64,000 nucleotides of DNA, taken from JAXGMV01 sp040768445. GTDB taxonomy: Bacteria; Chloroflexota; Anaerolineae; Anaerolineales; Anaerolineaceae. Every line of letters begins with the position of its first letter. Positions within the stretch are counted from its first letter, which is position 1. The position numbers were made by a program, and so were the translations under genes. This document shows positions 9,519-17,602 of this stretch, piece by piece. The stretch is taken from positions 992,001 to 1,056,000 of the forward strand of contig JAXGMV010000001.1 of the NCBI GenBank assembly GCA_040768445.1, in the 5' to 3' direction. Under the pieces are notes generated by a model. The model was not told the origin of the DNA. It saw only the letters and a list, made by a program, of their open reading frames with translations, and ran no database searches.

Positions 9519-10577
9519 ATGCAGCACAAAACACCCGTTCTATTCGCCGTCATGATGATCGCCGCGCTGGCCCTCAGCGCCTGCGGCGCACAACCAGCCC
9601 CGGCAGTCGTTGAAGCACCAGCCGCCACCGAAGTCCCCGTTGTTACCGAAGCGCCGGCAGCTGTATCCGAAAGCGGCCTGCCCGAGATCGACCCGGCCGA
9701 CTTCTCCGGCAGCGTCGTCACCGCTGGCTCCTCGACCGTTTTCCCGCTGGCTGAAGTGATGGCCGAACGGTTCAAAGACGAAGGTTTCGCTGGTGAAGTC
9801 ACCATCGATTCCATCGGTTCAGGCGCTGGTTTCGAGCGCTTCTGCAAGACAGGCGAGACCGACGTTGCCAATGCCTCACGCGGCATCAAGGACTCTGAAG
9901 TTGAGAGCTGCGCCGCCATCAGCCGCACCCCCGTCGAGTTCCGCGTCGGCACCGATGCCCTGGCAATCGTTGTTAGCACCGAAAATGACTTCCTGACCGA
10001 CGTCACCCTGGAAGAGCTTGGCAAGATCTTCTCTGCCACCACCACCAAGTGGTCAGACGTACGTGCTGAGTGGCCCAACGAAACCATCCTGCGTTTCTCC
10101 CCCGGCACCGACTCCGGCACCTTTGACTTTTTCGTGGAAGCTGTGATGGGACCGATGCATAAGAATGCAGACGGCAAGGCTGACCTCGAAGCCGCCGAAA
10201 AAGACATCCTCAGCGCTACCAACGTCCAGTACTCTGAAGACGACAACGTGCTGGTACAGGGTGTGCTCGGCTCAAAGTACGCCATCGGTTACTTCGGCTT
10301 TGCCTACTACTCCGAGAACCAGGGTACCCTCAAGGCCCTCTCTGTTGACGGTGTTGCCCCCTCGGCTGAATCTGCTGATGACAATTCCTATCCACTTTCA
10401 CGCCCGCTGTTCATGTACTCTGACGCCACCATTATGAAAGACAAGCCGCAGGTAGCCGCTTACCTCAACTTTGTCCTCTCCTACGTCAATGAAGAGATTA
10501 TCGAAGTAGGTTACTTCCCCGCCAGCGATGCCGCTTTAGACGCCGCCCGGCAGGCCTTCCTGGACGCCAGTAAATAA
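9519..10577 (+). CDS. pstS: Phosphate ABC transporter substrate-binding lipoprotein PstS
   Basis: 352-residue secreted lipoprotein that binds phosphate outside the membrane and delivers it to PstCA. The lipobox is LALSAC with the lipidated Cys22, followed by an Ala/Glu/Pro linker to about residue 60. The binding domain contains the phosphate-loop pattern TAGSSTVFPL, the segment GSGAGFERFCKTGETDVANASR and FSPGTDSGTFDFF, all typical of PstS. GGAGGA at 9507-9512 supports the start. It is the first gene of pstSCAB-phoU-arsC and is preceded by a Pho-box array. It is normally the most highly expressed member. Confidence 0.96.
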   Translation: MQHKTPVLFAVMMIAALALSACGAQPAPAVVEAPAATEVPVVTEAPAAVSESGLPEIDPADFSGSVVTAGSSTVFPLAEVMAERFKDEGFAGEVTIDSIGSGAGFERFCKTGETDVANASRGIKDSEVESCAAISRTPVEFRVGTDALAIVVSTENDFLTDVTLEELGKIFSATTTKWSDVRAEWPNETILRFSPGTDSGTFDFFVEAVMGPMHKNADGKADLEAAEKDILSATNVQYSEDDNVLVQGVLGSKYAIGYFGFAYYSENQGTLKALSVDGVAPSAESADDNSYPLSRPLFMYSDATIMKDKPQVAAYLNFVLSYVNEEIIEVGYFPASDAALDAARQAFLDASK

Positions 10578-10657
10578 CCTGATAAGACATATCTACCCTC
10601 CCATGACCGCAGGCTGCAGTTCACGTCTGCGGTCAGGAGACAGAAAAGACAGCGCAT

Positions 10658-11596
10658 ATGGAAAACTCCAGGCAAACCACACCGCAAGCACCAGCTGTAG
10701 ACCTGCGCCGGCAAAAGCGCCCCGCCGAACAGGTCATCCAGGCATTCCTGGTGTTCTGCGGTGTTTTTTCAATCTTCATCACACTGGGCATCGTCTACGA
10801 GATCGGCAAGGAAGCCCTGCTGTTCTTCAAACTGCCCGAGGTGAGTGTATGGGCATTTCTGACCGGCACAACCTGGCAGCCCAAGATCGGCGCCTTCGGC
10901 ATCCTGCCTCTGCTCAATGCCACGCTGATGACCACCGCCATCGCCATGGCCATTGCTGTACCGCTGGGGCTGGGGGTAGCTATCTACCTCAGCGAGTATG
11001 CCTCACCGAGCGTGCGTGCCCTGCTCAAACCGGTGCTGGAGGTGCTGGCAGGTATCCCGACCGTGGTTTACGGCTACTTTGCCCTGACCTTCATGACGCC
11101 CCTGCTCCGAACAGTGTTCGGTTCAGATGTGGTGGACATCTATAACACCGCCTCAGCCGGCCTGGTGATGGGTATCCTCATCCTGCCGCTGATCTCTTCC
11201 ATGAGCGAAGATGCCCTGGCGGCTGTGCCGCGCTCCCTGCGCGAGGCCGCCTACGGGTTGGGTGCCACCAAGCTGGAGACTGCATTGGTTGTAGTCCTGC
11301 CTGCGGCGCTCTCAGGCCTGGCGGCGGCTTTCATCGTCGGCCTGTCACGCGCCATCGGTGAGACCATGATCGTGGCCCTGGCTGCCGGCGCCGGCCCCAA
11401 CTTCACGCTCAACCCCTTCAAAGGCGCTGAGACTATGACCGGTCACATCGTGCGCATGTCCGGCGGCGACCTGAGCTATGACTCGATTGACTATAACAGC
11501 CTGTTCGCCATCGGGTTGTTCCTGTTTGTTGTCACGCTGCTGCTCAACCTGTTCAGCCAGTTTGTCGTGCGGCGTTTCAGAGAGGTGCAGGAATGA
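10658..11596 (+). CDS. pstC: Phosphate ABC transporter permease PstC
   Basis: 312-residue inner-membrane permease with about six helices. The ABC-permease coupling loop reads EAAYGLGATKLETALVVVLPAA, followed by SRAIGETMIVALAAG, which is diagnostic of PstC. A short soluble N-terminus (residues 1-25) precedes the first helix. The gene starts 80 bases after pstS and overlaps pstA by four bases (ATGA), so it is translationally coupled. The ribosome-binding site upstream of the ATG is weak. Confidence 0.95.
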   Translation: MENSRQTTPQAPAVDLRRQKRPAEQVIQAFLVFCGVFSIFITLGIVYEIGKEALLFFKLPEVSVWAFLTGTTWQPKIGAFGILPLLNATLMTTAIAMAIAVPLGLGVAIYLSEYASPSVRALLKPVLEVLAGIPTVVYGYFALTFMTPLLRTVFGSDVVDIYNTASAGLVMGILILPLISSMSEDALAAVPRSLREAAYGLGATKLETALVVVLPAALSGLAAAFIVGLSRAIGETMIVALAAGAGPNFTLNPFKGAETMTGHIVRMSGGDLSYDSIDYNSLFAIGLFLFVVTLLLNLFSQFVVRRFREVQE

Positions 11597-12843
11597 ACAA
11601 GCCCTTCCTCACACCCTATTTTGATGAGAACCTGGGCAGGCGCCGCCTGGCAGAGCGCGTCTGGAACGTGATCTTCCGGGCATCCACCACTACCGGTATC
11701 ATCTTCCTCGCGCTGCTGTTGTTCAGCATCCTCAACCAGTCCTTCGGGTATGTTGCCATGACCACCAAGGTTGACCCTGATACACTGGCTGTGGACGGCG
11801 TGGCATTGGAAGACATGGACAAAGACAGTCTGGTAGGGGTTCTGCAGGCAAATGTCTCAAAAGGCAAGTTCCGCCAGCTGGAACGCGAACTACCCATGGC
11901 TGAGCGCAGCCGTGACGAGGTTTACGGCCTGGTCTGGGAAGATGTGGTGGAACCTGAAATTGCTGGTACCTGGCTGCTGGTCGATTCGATCCTGCACCGC
12001 GAGAAAATCCTGGCAGAAACCGCACAGAAATACCCGCGTGCCGAGGTGACCTTTCGATCATGGGTGTCACCGCAGTTCCTGTCAACCCCCCAGGCGTCCA
12101 ATCCGCTCAGCGCCGGTGTGCGCACCGCCATTCTCGGCTCGCTGTACACTATCCTGATCACCATCCTGATCGCCTTCCCGCTGGGCGTGGGCGCTGCCAT
12201 TTACCTTGAAGAATACGCAACAGACAACCGTCTCAACCGCCTGATACAGACCAACATCTCCAACCTGGCTGGCGTACCGTCCATCATTTACGGCATGCTC
12301 GGGCTGGCGATATTTGTTCGCACACTCGAACCGCTGACCAGCGGCGTGCTGTTCGGCGCTTCAGAGCCCGGCACCGCCAATGGACGCACCATCCTTTCCG
12401 CTGGCTGGACGCTGGCACTGCTGGTGCTGCCGCTGATCATCATCAACGCCCAGGAAGCGATCCGCTCGGTATCAGCCAGCCTGAAACAGGCAAGCTACGG
12501 GCTGGGCGCCACCCGCTGGCAAACCATCTGGCATCACGTCCTGCCGGGCGCCATGCCGGGCATCCTCACCGGCACTATTTTAGCCATCTCACGCGCCATC
12601 GGTGAGACCGCGCCGCTGGTGGTGGTTGGCGCTGCTACCTACATCACCTTTGACCCGACCGGGCTGTTCTCCAAGTTCACCACCCTGCCCATTCAAATCT
12701 ACCAGTGGACGGCACGCCCCCAGCCTGAGTTCCGCAACCTGGCTGCCGGCGCCATCCTGGTACTGCTCATAATGCTGATGTCACTCAATGCCGCAGCCAT
12801 ACTGCTGCGAAACCGATTTAGAAAGGCACTCTATGACCGCTGA
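11593..12843 (+). CDS. pstA: Phosphate ABC transporter permease PstA with an extra domain
   Basis: 416-residue permease, about 120 residues longer than typical PstA. The extra part lies between the first membrane helix (about 30-50) and the second (about 178-200). It is a hydrophilic, helix-prone stretch that includes VDGVALEDMDKD and ERSRDEVYGLVWEDVV, and it probably lies outside the cytoplasmic membrane. The core keeps the family loop KQASYGLGATRWQT and SRAIGETAPLVVVGA. The gene overlaps pstC by four bases and pstB by eleven. The insertion could contact PstS or the envelope, but its role is unknown. Confidence 0.94.
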   Translation: MNKPFLTPYFDENLGRRRLAERVWNVIFRASTTTGIIFLALLLFSILNQSFGYVAMTTKVDPDTLAVDGVALEDMDKDSLVGVLQANVSKGKFRQLERELPMAERSRDEVYGLVWEDVVEPEIAGTWLLVDSILHREKILAETAQKYPRAEVTFRSWVSPQFLSTPQASNPLSAGVRTAILGSLYTILITILIAFPLGVGAAIYLEEYATDNRLNRLIQTNISNLAGVPSIIYGMLGLAIFVRTLEPLTSGVLFGASEPGTANGRTILSAGWTLALLVLPLIIINAQEAIRSVSASLKQASYGLGATRWQTIWHHVLPGAMPGILTGTILAISRAIGETAPLVVVGAATYITFDPTGLFSKFTTLPIQIYQWTARPQPEFRNLAAGAILVLLIMLMSLNAAAILLRNRFRKALYDR

Positions 12844-13630
12844 ACCAACCCTCAACCCTGCCATCGAAGCCAGGGATATCAGCCTGTATTACGGTGATTT
12901 TCGCGCCGTCAAGAATATCTCCATGACGGTGGAGCAGAACAAGGTCACCGCTATCATCGGGCCGTCTGGCTGCGGCAAATCCACCCTGCTGCGCGCCTTC
13001 AACCGCATGAACGAACTGATGCCGGGCGCCCGATTGGAAGGCGAGATCCGCTTCATGGGACAGAACATCTACGCCCCCGAGGTTGACCCGGTGCGGGTGC
13101 GCCGCCAGATCGGCATGGTGTTTCAGAAACCCAACCCCTTCCCCAAGAGCATCTATGACAACGTTGCCTGGGGTGCGCGCATCAACGGCTTCAAGAGCGG
13201 CATCGGCACGCCCAGCATGGACGATTGGGTGGAGCACTGCTTGCGCAAAGCCGCCCTGTGGGACGAGGTGAAAGACAAGCTGCGCCAGAATGGGCTGTCG
13301 CTCTCTGGTGGACAGCAGCAGCGTTTGTGCATCGCCCGCACCATCGCTATCCAGCCGCAGATCATCCTGATGGACGAGCCGGCTTCAGCGCTGGACCCGA
13401 TTGCCACGCTCAAAATTGAAGAGCTGATGCGCGAACTGGCTGAGGAGTATTCCATCATCGTGGTCACCCACAACATGCAGCAGGCTGCGCGTGTCTCAGA
13501 TTACACCGCCTTTTTGAACATGGACACGGATCGTGCCGGCATGCTGGTGGAATACGGCCCGACTGACCGCATCTTTACCCGCCCGGTTGACCCACGTACC
13601 GAGGCGTATATCACCGGACGTTTTGGATAG
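12833..13630 (+). CDS. pstB: Phosphate ABC transporter ATP-binding protein PstB
   Basis: 265-residue cytosolic ATPase that energises PstCA. Motifs in order are Walker A GPSGCGKST, a Q-loop region VFQKPNPFPKSIYDNVAWG typical of PstB, the signature LSGGQQQR, Walker B IILMDEPASALDP and the switch His in VVTHNM. The ATG at 12833 lies inside the end of pstA. The frame is open upstream, but residues before this point are not PstB-like. It is followed after 20 bases by phoU. Confidence 0.96.
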   Translation: MTAEPTLNPAIEARDISLYYGDFRAVKNISMTVEQNKVTAIIGPSGCGKSTLLRAFNRMNELMPGARLEGEIRFMGQNIYAPEVDPVRVRRQIGMVFQKPNPFPKSIYDNVAWGARINGFKSGIGTPSMDDWVEHCLRKAALWDEVKDKLRQNGLSLSGGQQQRLCIARTIAIQPQIILMDEPASALDPIATLKIEELMRELAEEYSIIVVTHNMQQAARVSDYTAFLNMDTDRAGMLVEYGPTDRIFTRPVDPRTEAYITGRFG

Positions 13631-13650
13631 GAACCTTTTAGAGGTACGTT

Positions 13651-14346
13651 ATGACTATATACTCCCCAAGATCAACTTTTGACCGGCACCTGCAGCGCCT
13701 GACCGACGAGGTGCTGGTGCTCGGCAGCCTGGTGGAACAGGCGGTGCTCAAGTCTGTTGAAGCGCTCAGCCGCCAGGACCGTGTTTCAGCCCGCAGCCTT
13801 TACCAGCAGGACCAATACATCAACGAGCGCCGCTACGCCATCGAAAATGAGTGCATCATCCTGCTGGCAACCCAGCAGCCGATGGGGCGTGATGTGCGCT
13901 ATATTGCCGGCATCCTTGAGATCATCACCGAGTTGGAACGCATCGGCGATTATGCCAAGGGTATCAGCAAAATCACCCTGTTGATGGACGATGGTGACGA
14001 GCCGCAGGCGATACAGGTGCTGCAGCGTATGGCGAATATCGGTCTGGTGATGCTGCGCAAGGCACTGACGGCATTCACATCCAGCGATGTAGCAGCCGCG
14101 CGTGCCATCCCACAGGAGGATGATGCCGTTGACCGCCTGTACAACCAGCTGCATGACCGCATGATTGAGGTGATGCTGCAAGACCGCGCCAGGGTCAGCA
14201 CTGCCAACTACCTGATGTGGGCTGCCCACAACCTTGAACGTATGGCGGACCGGGTGATCAATATCTGCGAGCGGGTGGTGTATGTGGTCACCGGCGAGAT
14301 GAAGGAACTGGACACTCCCAACGGGTTGGAGGAGTTGAAGCGATGA
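13651..14346 (+). CDS. phoU: Phosphate signalling complex protein PhoU
   Basis: 231-residue all-helical protein made of two three-helix PhoU repeats, roughly residues 8-105 and 115-215. Family-typical stretches are PMGRDVRYIAGILEIITELERIGDYA and NLERMADRVINICERVVY. PhoU links the Pst transporter to the sensor kinase and represses the Pho regulon when phosphate is sufficient. AGAGGT upstream of the ATG acts as ribosome-binding site. The stop overlaps the start of arsC (ATGA), so the arsenate reductase is coupled to PhoU translation. Confidence 0.94.
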   Translation: MTIYSPRSTFDRHLQRLTDEVLVLGSLVEQAVLKSVEALSRQDRVSARSLYQQDQYINERRYAIENECIILLATQQPMGRDVRYIAGILEIITELERIGDYAKGISKITLLMDDGDEPQAIQVLQRMANIGLVMLRKALTAFTSSDVAAARAIPQEDDAVDRLYNQLHDRMIEVMLQDRARVSTANYLMWAAHNLERMADRVINICERVVYVVTGEMKELDTPNGLEELKR

Positions 14347-14777
14347 ACAAACCCAATGTGATTTTTTTATGCACGGGCAACTCAGCCCGCAGCCAGATGG
14401 CTGAGGCGTTTTTGCGTCATTATGCCGGTGAGCAGTTCAATGTGTTCAGTGCCGGGCTGGAGCCAAAGGGGATGAACCCCTTCACCGTGGCGGTGATGGA
14501 GGAGATCGGTCTGGATATGGCCGGGCAGGTTTCCAAGGGGGTATCGGAGTACCTGGGCAGGCAGGTGTTCCAGTACGTCATCACCGTCTGTGACCATGCC
14601 GATGCCAACTGCCCAACAGTGTGGATGGGTGTGCCCAACCGCCTGCACTGGTCCTTTGAAGACCCGGCTGCCGTGGTTGGCAGCGATGATGAGAAGCTGG
14701 CGAAGTTCAGAGAGGTGCGCGACCAGATTGAGGCGCGTGTGAGCGAGTGGCTGGGCCAGCTGAGGGATGGGGCGTAG
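14343..14777 (+). CDS. arsC: Thioredoxin-type arsenate reductase ArsC (LMW phosphatase fold)
   Basis: 144-residue low-molecular-weight phosphatase-fold enzyme that would reduce arsenate to arsenite. The phosphate-binding loop carries the catalytic cysteine: Cys10 in FLCTGNSARSQ. The shuttle cysteines Cys83 and Cys90 (VCDHADANC) match the Cys10-Cys82-Cys89 arrangement of thioredoxin-coupled ArsC, which separates it from plain tyrosine phosphatases. It overlaps phoU by four bases and is the last gene of the pst operon. Arsenate enters through phosphate transporters, so co-expression makes sense. No arsenite efflux gene follows. Confidence 0.9.
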   Translation: MNKPNVIFLCTGNSARSQMAEAFLRHYAGEQFNVFSAGLEPKGMNPFTVAVMEEIGLDMAGQVSKGVSEYLGRQVFQYVITVCDHADANCPTVWMGVPNRLHWSFEDPAAVVGSDDEKLAKFREVRDQIEARVSEWLGQLRDGA

Positions 14778-15682
14778 CGCAGCGTTTGCCGGGGAAGCGG
14801 CGACTGGGACGCACCCTAGGTGGATGTCGAAGTTTGGCTTTCGGCGCGCTCAGCCGGCGGAGTTGACAGCCACCGTACAAAATCCCTCACCTCGTTCCTC
14901 TCCCACTGGGAGAGGAGGATCAAAATCCACAGCGGCAAGCTCGGTTTTACGGCGGATATGGTCCTTTGCAGGATGGTAAAATCCGCCCTACTCCTGAAAG
15001 ATAATACCCTCACACTGACGGGGACGATCTACCCGAGCTTCTATCCCCTTGGCTTCTATCCCCTTGGCTTCGACAAGCTCAGCCAGCGGGGATGTTCCAC
15101 CGCTCAGCCAGCGGGGATGTTCCACCGCTCAGCCAGCGGGGATGTTCCACCGCTCAGCCGGCGGGCTTACGACAGGCGGTGGGGTCGTTGCACGGGTAGG
15201 GGCGACCCACTGGGTCGCACCCTACCTGAGACTCAGCACGCTCAACAACCGGCTTAAGGCAGGCTTCGATCCTATGACGAGGACAATGTACCGGGGACCT
15301 TCGGTAAGCTCAGCCATCGGTACTTCCGGCGTCTTGCATACGCCTCCAGCAAGCTCAGCCAGACAGTTTTATGGCGGATATGGTCCTTTGCAGGATGGTA
15401 AAATCCGCTCTGCGCCTCAGGCATCTCCAGCCATCGGGTGTGAGCCATCATCTCCCTTCGGGATCGCGCAGCATGCAGTAGGCAGAGGATTGAGGTGAGG
15501 GTTTCTCGCCTTGGCTTCGATCCCCTGATGGGGACAGTATACCGGTGACTGAGCCTGCCGGAAGAGACTAAGAGCCGCTGGTGGTCCCCGTTAAGGGGAT
15601 AGAAGTCCTGGTATCTACACCGCTCAGCCACCGGGGACCTTCGGCAGGCTCAGCTCGCTCGAATAGCCAGCTTTATAATCTC
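14778..15682. repeat. Mosaic of dispersed repeat fragments
   Basis: About 900 bases without a credible gene. Blocks recognisable from elsewhere in the window include the CCTCAC...GGGAGAGGA type (14879-14920 and, inverted, 15449-15506) and the GGCGGATATGGTCCTTTGCAG type (14951 and 15373). Also present are the GGGCGACCCACTGGGTCGC type (15198), GATCC...GGACAATGTACCGG blocks (15268, 15517) and many GCTCAGCC(A/G)GCGGG or CTTCGGCAGGCTCAGC pieces. Short reading frames across it are low-complexity by-products. It looks like an accumulation zone for intergenic repeats between two convergent operons. Confidence 0.7.
15076..15165. repeat. 25-bp tandem repeat, 3.6 copies
   Basis: Units start at 15076, 15101 and 15126, with a partial fourth at 15151. 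Each reads (A/C)GCTCAGCCAGCGGGG followed by ATGTTCCAC. Units 2 and 3 are identical, and unit 1 differs at the first base. A 15-bp duplication of TTCTATCCCCTTGGC lies just upstream (about 15038-15067). Both suggest local replication slippage within the repeat mosaic. Confidence 0.85.
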
Positions 15683-16954
15683 TCAAACCGTCGTATTGCC
15701 CGCAACCATCGCCTCCAGCATCAACTGCCGGTCAACCAGCCCCAGCGGCTGACCCAGCGCATTGACCACCACCAGCCACTTGCGCGATTCAGCCAGCATG
15801 CGTTTGAGCGCGTCCACCACCGGTGTCTCCGGCGAGGCGGTGATCACCCCGGGTGACATCAGGTCAAAGGCAGTCTCCCTGCCGGCGGGCGGCTTGCCAA
15901 TGTTGCGCAGCGCCGCCAGCACACCGCGCCGCTTTGCCGGCTGCACGCGTGCCACCACGTCGGAATCACTGATCAGCCCGACGGCTTTGCCCTCACCATC
16001 CACCACAATCAGGCGGTATGAACCGCACTGCGAGAACTTCTCAATAATTAGCGCCAGGTCATCAGCCTGGTTGACCATCGGGATTTGACTGCTCATAATA
16101 TCTGCCACGGTCTTCACCCCGGCGGTAGGAAGGTGCTGCGCCGGAACCTCGCCGTGAACCTGTGCCACCTGGCGCAGGATATCCAGCCGCGCGATCACAC
16201 CAACCAGCCTGCCCGCGCCGTCAACCACCGGCAGGCGCTTGAGACCATGTTTGACCATGCGGGTTGTCACTTCGCCAAGCATCTCGTCCTCAGCTGCTGT
16301 GACAGCGGGCTTTGTCATCACGTCACTCACCCGCAAAGGTGAGCTTTGCAGGCTTTGCAGTTCCTGGTTGAGTTCCTCGGCGTCCATGCGGATAGCGACT
16401 GAGAGCCGCTGTTGTATGCCGGCACGCACGAGCATGTCTTCATCAGTCAGGATGCCCACCACCCTGCGTTCCGCATCGATGACCGGCGCCGCCTTGACCT
16501 GTTCCTTCAACATCAGCGCCCAGGTTTCCTGCACCGTCATAGCGGGCGTCAGGGTTACCACCGCGCGCGTCATCACCTCAGAGACCGATTTGTCGGCCGG
16601 CAAAGGGTTGAGGTAGCGGTGGGTGTACTTGACAATCTCCACATCCTCCGTAGTAATCAGTCCTTCGCGCACCATCGGGTAAACCAGTTCAACCAGGCTG
16701 GCGATCTTTTCGGGCGTATCAACCGCTTCGATCACCACCGGCAAATCGATTGCGCCCACTTCCTGCCGGACGGTGTGAATGAGCGAGTGAGCGCCAAAAC
16801 CCTGTATGCCGTGGAACTCCGTGGCACCGGCAGTGCCGCTCTCGCGCATCACCATCAGAATCGCTGTATCCAGTGCAACGCCATGCCAGCGGTCGCGCTC
16901 GCTGATGTAAATCCGCAGTCGTTTGGCTTTCTTATTCAGGGATAACTCCGGCAT
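15683..16954 (-). CDS. DUF190 domain fused to four CBS domains
   Basis: 423-residue soluble protein. Residues about 8-110 form a DUF190 domain (KRLRIYISERDRWHG, GATEFHGIQGFGAHSLIHT, DLPVVIEAVDTPEKI). Two CBS pairs follow, about 125-250 and 280-420, each with repeats such as VSEVMTRAVVTLTP, DLMSPGVITASPETPVV and KWLVVVNALGQPLGLV. CBS pairs usually bind adenosine nucleotides, so the C-terminal part is probably a ligand sensor. AGGAGG precedes the ATG. It lies 28 bases downstream of crcB in an operon headed by a fluoride riboswitch, which suggests a role in fluoride tolerance. DUF190 proteins have no firmly established biochemical function. Confidence 0.88.
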   Translation of the reverse strand: MPELSLNKKAKRLRIYISERDRWHGVALDTAILMVMRESGTAGATEFHGIQGFGAHSLIHTVRQEVGAIDLPVVIEAVDTPEKIASLVELVYPMVREGLITTEDVEIVKYTHRYLNPLPADKSVSEVMTRAVVTLTPAMTVQETWALMLKEQVKAAPVIDAERRVVGILTDEDMLVRAGIQQRLSVAIRMDAEELNQELQSLQSSPLRVSDVMTKPAVTAAEDEMLGEVTTRMVKHGLKRLPVVDGAGRLVGVIARLDILRQVAQVHGEVPAQHLPTAGVKTVADIMSSQIPMVNQADDLALIIEKFSQCGSYRLIVVDGEGKAVGLISDSDVVARVQPAKRRGVLAALRNIGKPPAGRETAFDLMSPGVITASPETPVVDALKRMLAESRKWLVVVNALGQPLGLVDRQLMLEAMVAGNTTV

Positions 16955-16982
16955 GCCTGCCTCCTTCCACCTGTTACACTAA

Positions 16983-17357
16983 TTATATTAACTTTCCCAG
17001 GAAAATGCCGGCACCAACCGCCGCCACGCCCAGCAGAACGCTGCCCAGCAGGTTCAGCATGCCCGCCAGCCACTGCCCCTGGTAGATCAGCGTGAAGCTT
17101 TCATAGGCGTAGGTTGAGAATGTGGTGTATGCCCCCAGGAAACCGATGGTGATGAACAGCCGTAAGCGCGGGTCAACCACAAAGCGCTCGGTTGCCAGCG
17201 TGAGGAAGAGCCCGATCAGCAGGCTGCCGGTCAGGTTGATGATGAAGGTGCCGTAAGGGAACCCGACGCCGAACTTGCGTGCCGCCCAATCGCTAATCAG
17301 GTAGCGGGCGTTGGCACCCAGCACTGCGCCGGCAGAGATAATCAAAAATTTTTCCAT
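16983..17357 (-). CDS. crcB: Fluoride channel CrcB/Fluc
   Basis: 124-residue membrane protein with four hydrophobic helices. Motifs are GAVLGANARYLISDW, FPYGTFIINLTGSLLIG and GFLGAYTTFSTYAYE, which match the Asn and Phe/Thr/Ser residues lining Fluc pores. Such proteins work as dual-topology dimers and let toxic fluoride leave the cell. The start chosen is the ATG at 17357 (MEKFLIISAG). The longer open frame to 17447 would run through the terminator and riboswitch and is rejected. The gene is first in a two-gene unit with the DUF190-CBS protein. Confidence 0.94.
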   Translation of the reverse strand: MEKFLIISAGAVLGANARYLISDWAARKFGVGFPYGTFIINLTGSLLIGLFLTLATERFVVDPRLRLFITIGFLGAYTTFSTYAYESFTLIYQGQWLAGMLNLLGSVLLGVAAVGAGIFLGKLI

Positions 17358-17390
17358 AGAGGACAAGACGTTCCTTCCAGTAAGGTTTTC

Positions 17391-17436
17391 ATAAATAAAA
17401 AGCCCCTGCCTGTGATTGTGATCATAGACAGAAGCT
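17391..17436 (-). terminator. Riboswitch expression-platform terminator
   Basis: On the minus strand AGCTTCTGTC (17436-17427) can pair over ten positions, with some G-U pairs, with GGCAGGGGCT (17410-17401). This is followed by TTTTTATTT (about 17401-17393). Its 5' arm contains the AGCTTCT that the fluoride aptamer needs for its pseudoknot. Ligand binding should therefore prevent terminator formation and turn crcB on. Confidence 0.85.
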
Positions 17437-17486
17437 ATCAGCCGCAAGCGGCGGTTCGATTACTCTCAAGCGAGCTTCATCGCTGG
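17430..17486 (-). promoter_or_regulatory. Fluoride riboswitch (crcB RNA motif)
   Basis: The minus strand begins AGCGATGAAGCTCGCT, then AACCGC, a short loop, GCGGCTGATAGCTTCT. This matches the crcB-motif consensus: stem P1 (AGCG/CGCT) enclosing ATGAAGCT, stem GCCGC/GCGGC, the conserved CTGAT, and a pseudoknot between AAGCT and AGCTT. It lies 73 bases upstream of the crcB start and directly before a terminator sharing the pseudoknot strand. Fluoride-induced antitermination is expected for this class. Confidence 0.93.
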
Positions 17487-17602
17487 TTTATTGTATCGGT
17501 TTATGGGTAGGTGTCAAGCACCACAGAAGTTGCAATATAGGTCGGCTTTTATGGGTTGTACCTGACATACCTTTATTCTCATGCGGACAACAGGTAGCGG
17601 GG

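Noticed and set aside
14343..14777. Protein tyrosine phosphatase instead of arsenate reductase
   Set aside because: The fold is shared, but the two extra cysteines at 83 and 90 match the arsenate reductase relay and are not needed by phosphatases.
15076..15165. Possible CRISPR array
   Set aside because: The 25-bp units are contiguous with no spacers between them, and no cas genes are present in the window.
14820..15257. Apparent coding frames in the repeat mosaic
   Set aside because: They are made of repeated Ser/Gln/Pro units created by the tandem repeat, have no ribosome-binding site and cross several repeat boundaries.
17358..17447. N-terminal extension of CrcB
   Set aside because: The frame is open, but it runs through the terminator and part of the riboswitch, and the residues are not CrcB-like. 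The ATG at 17357 gives the normal length.
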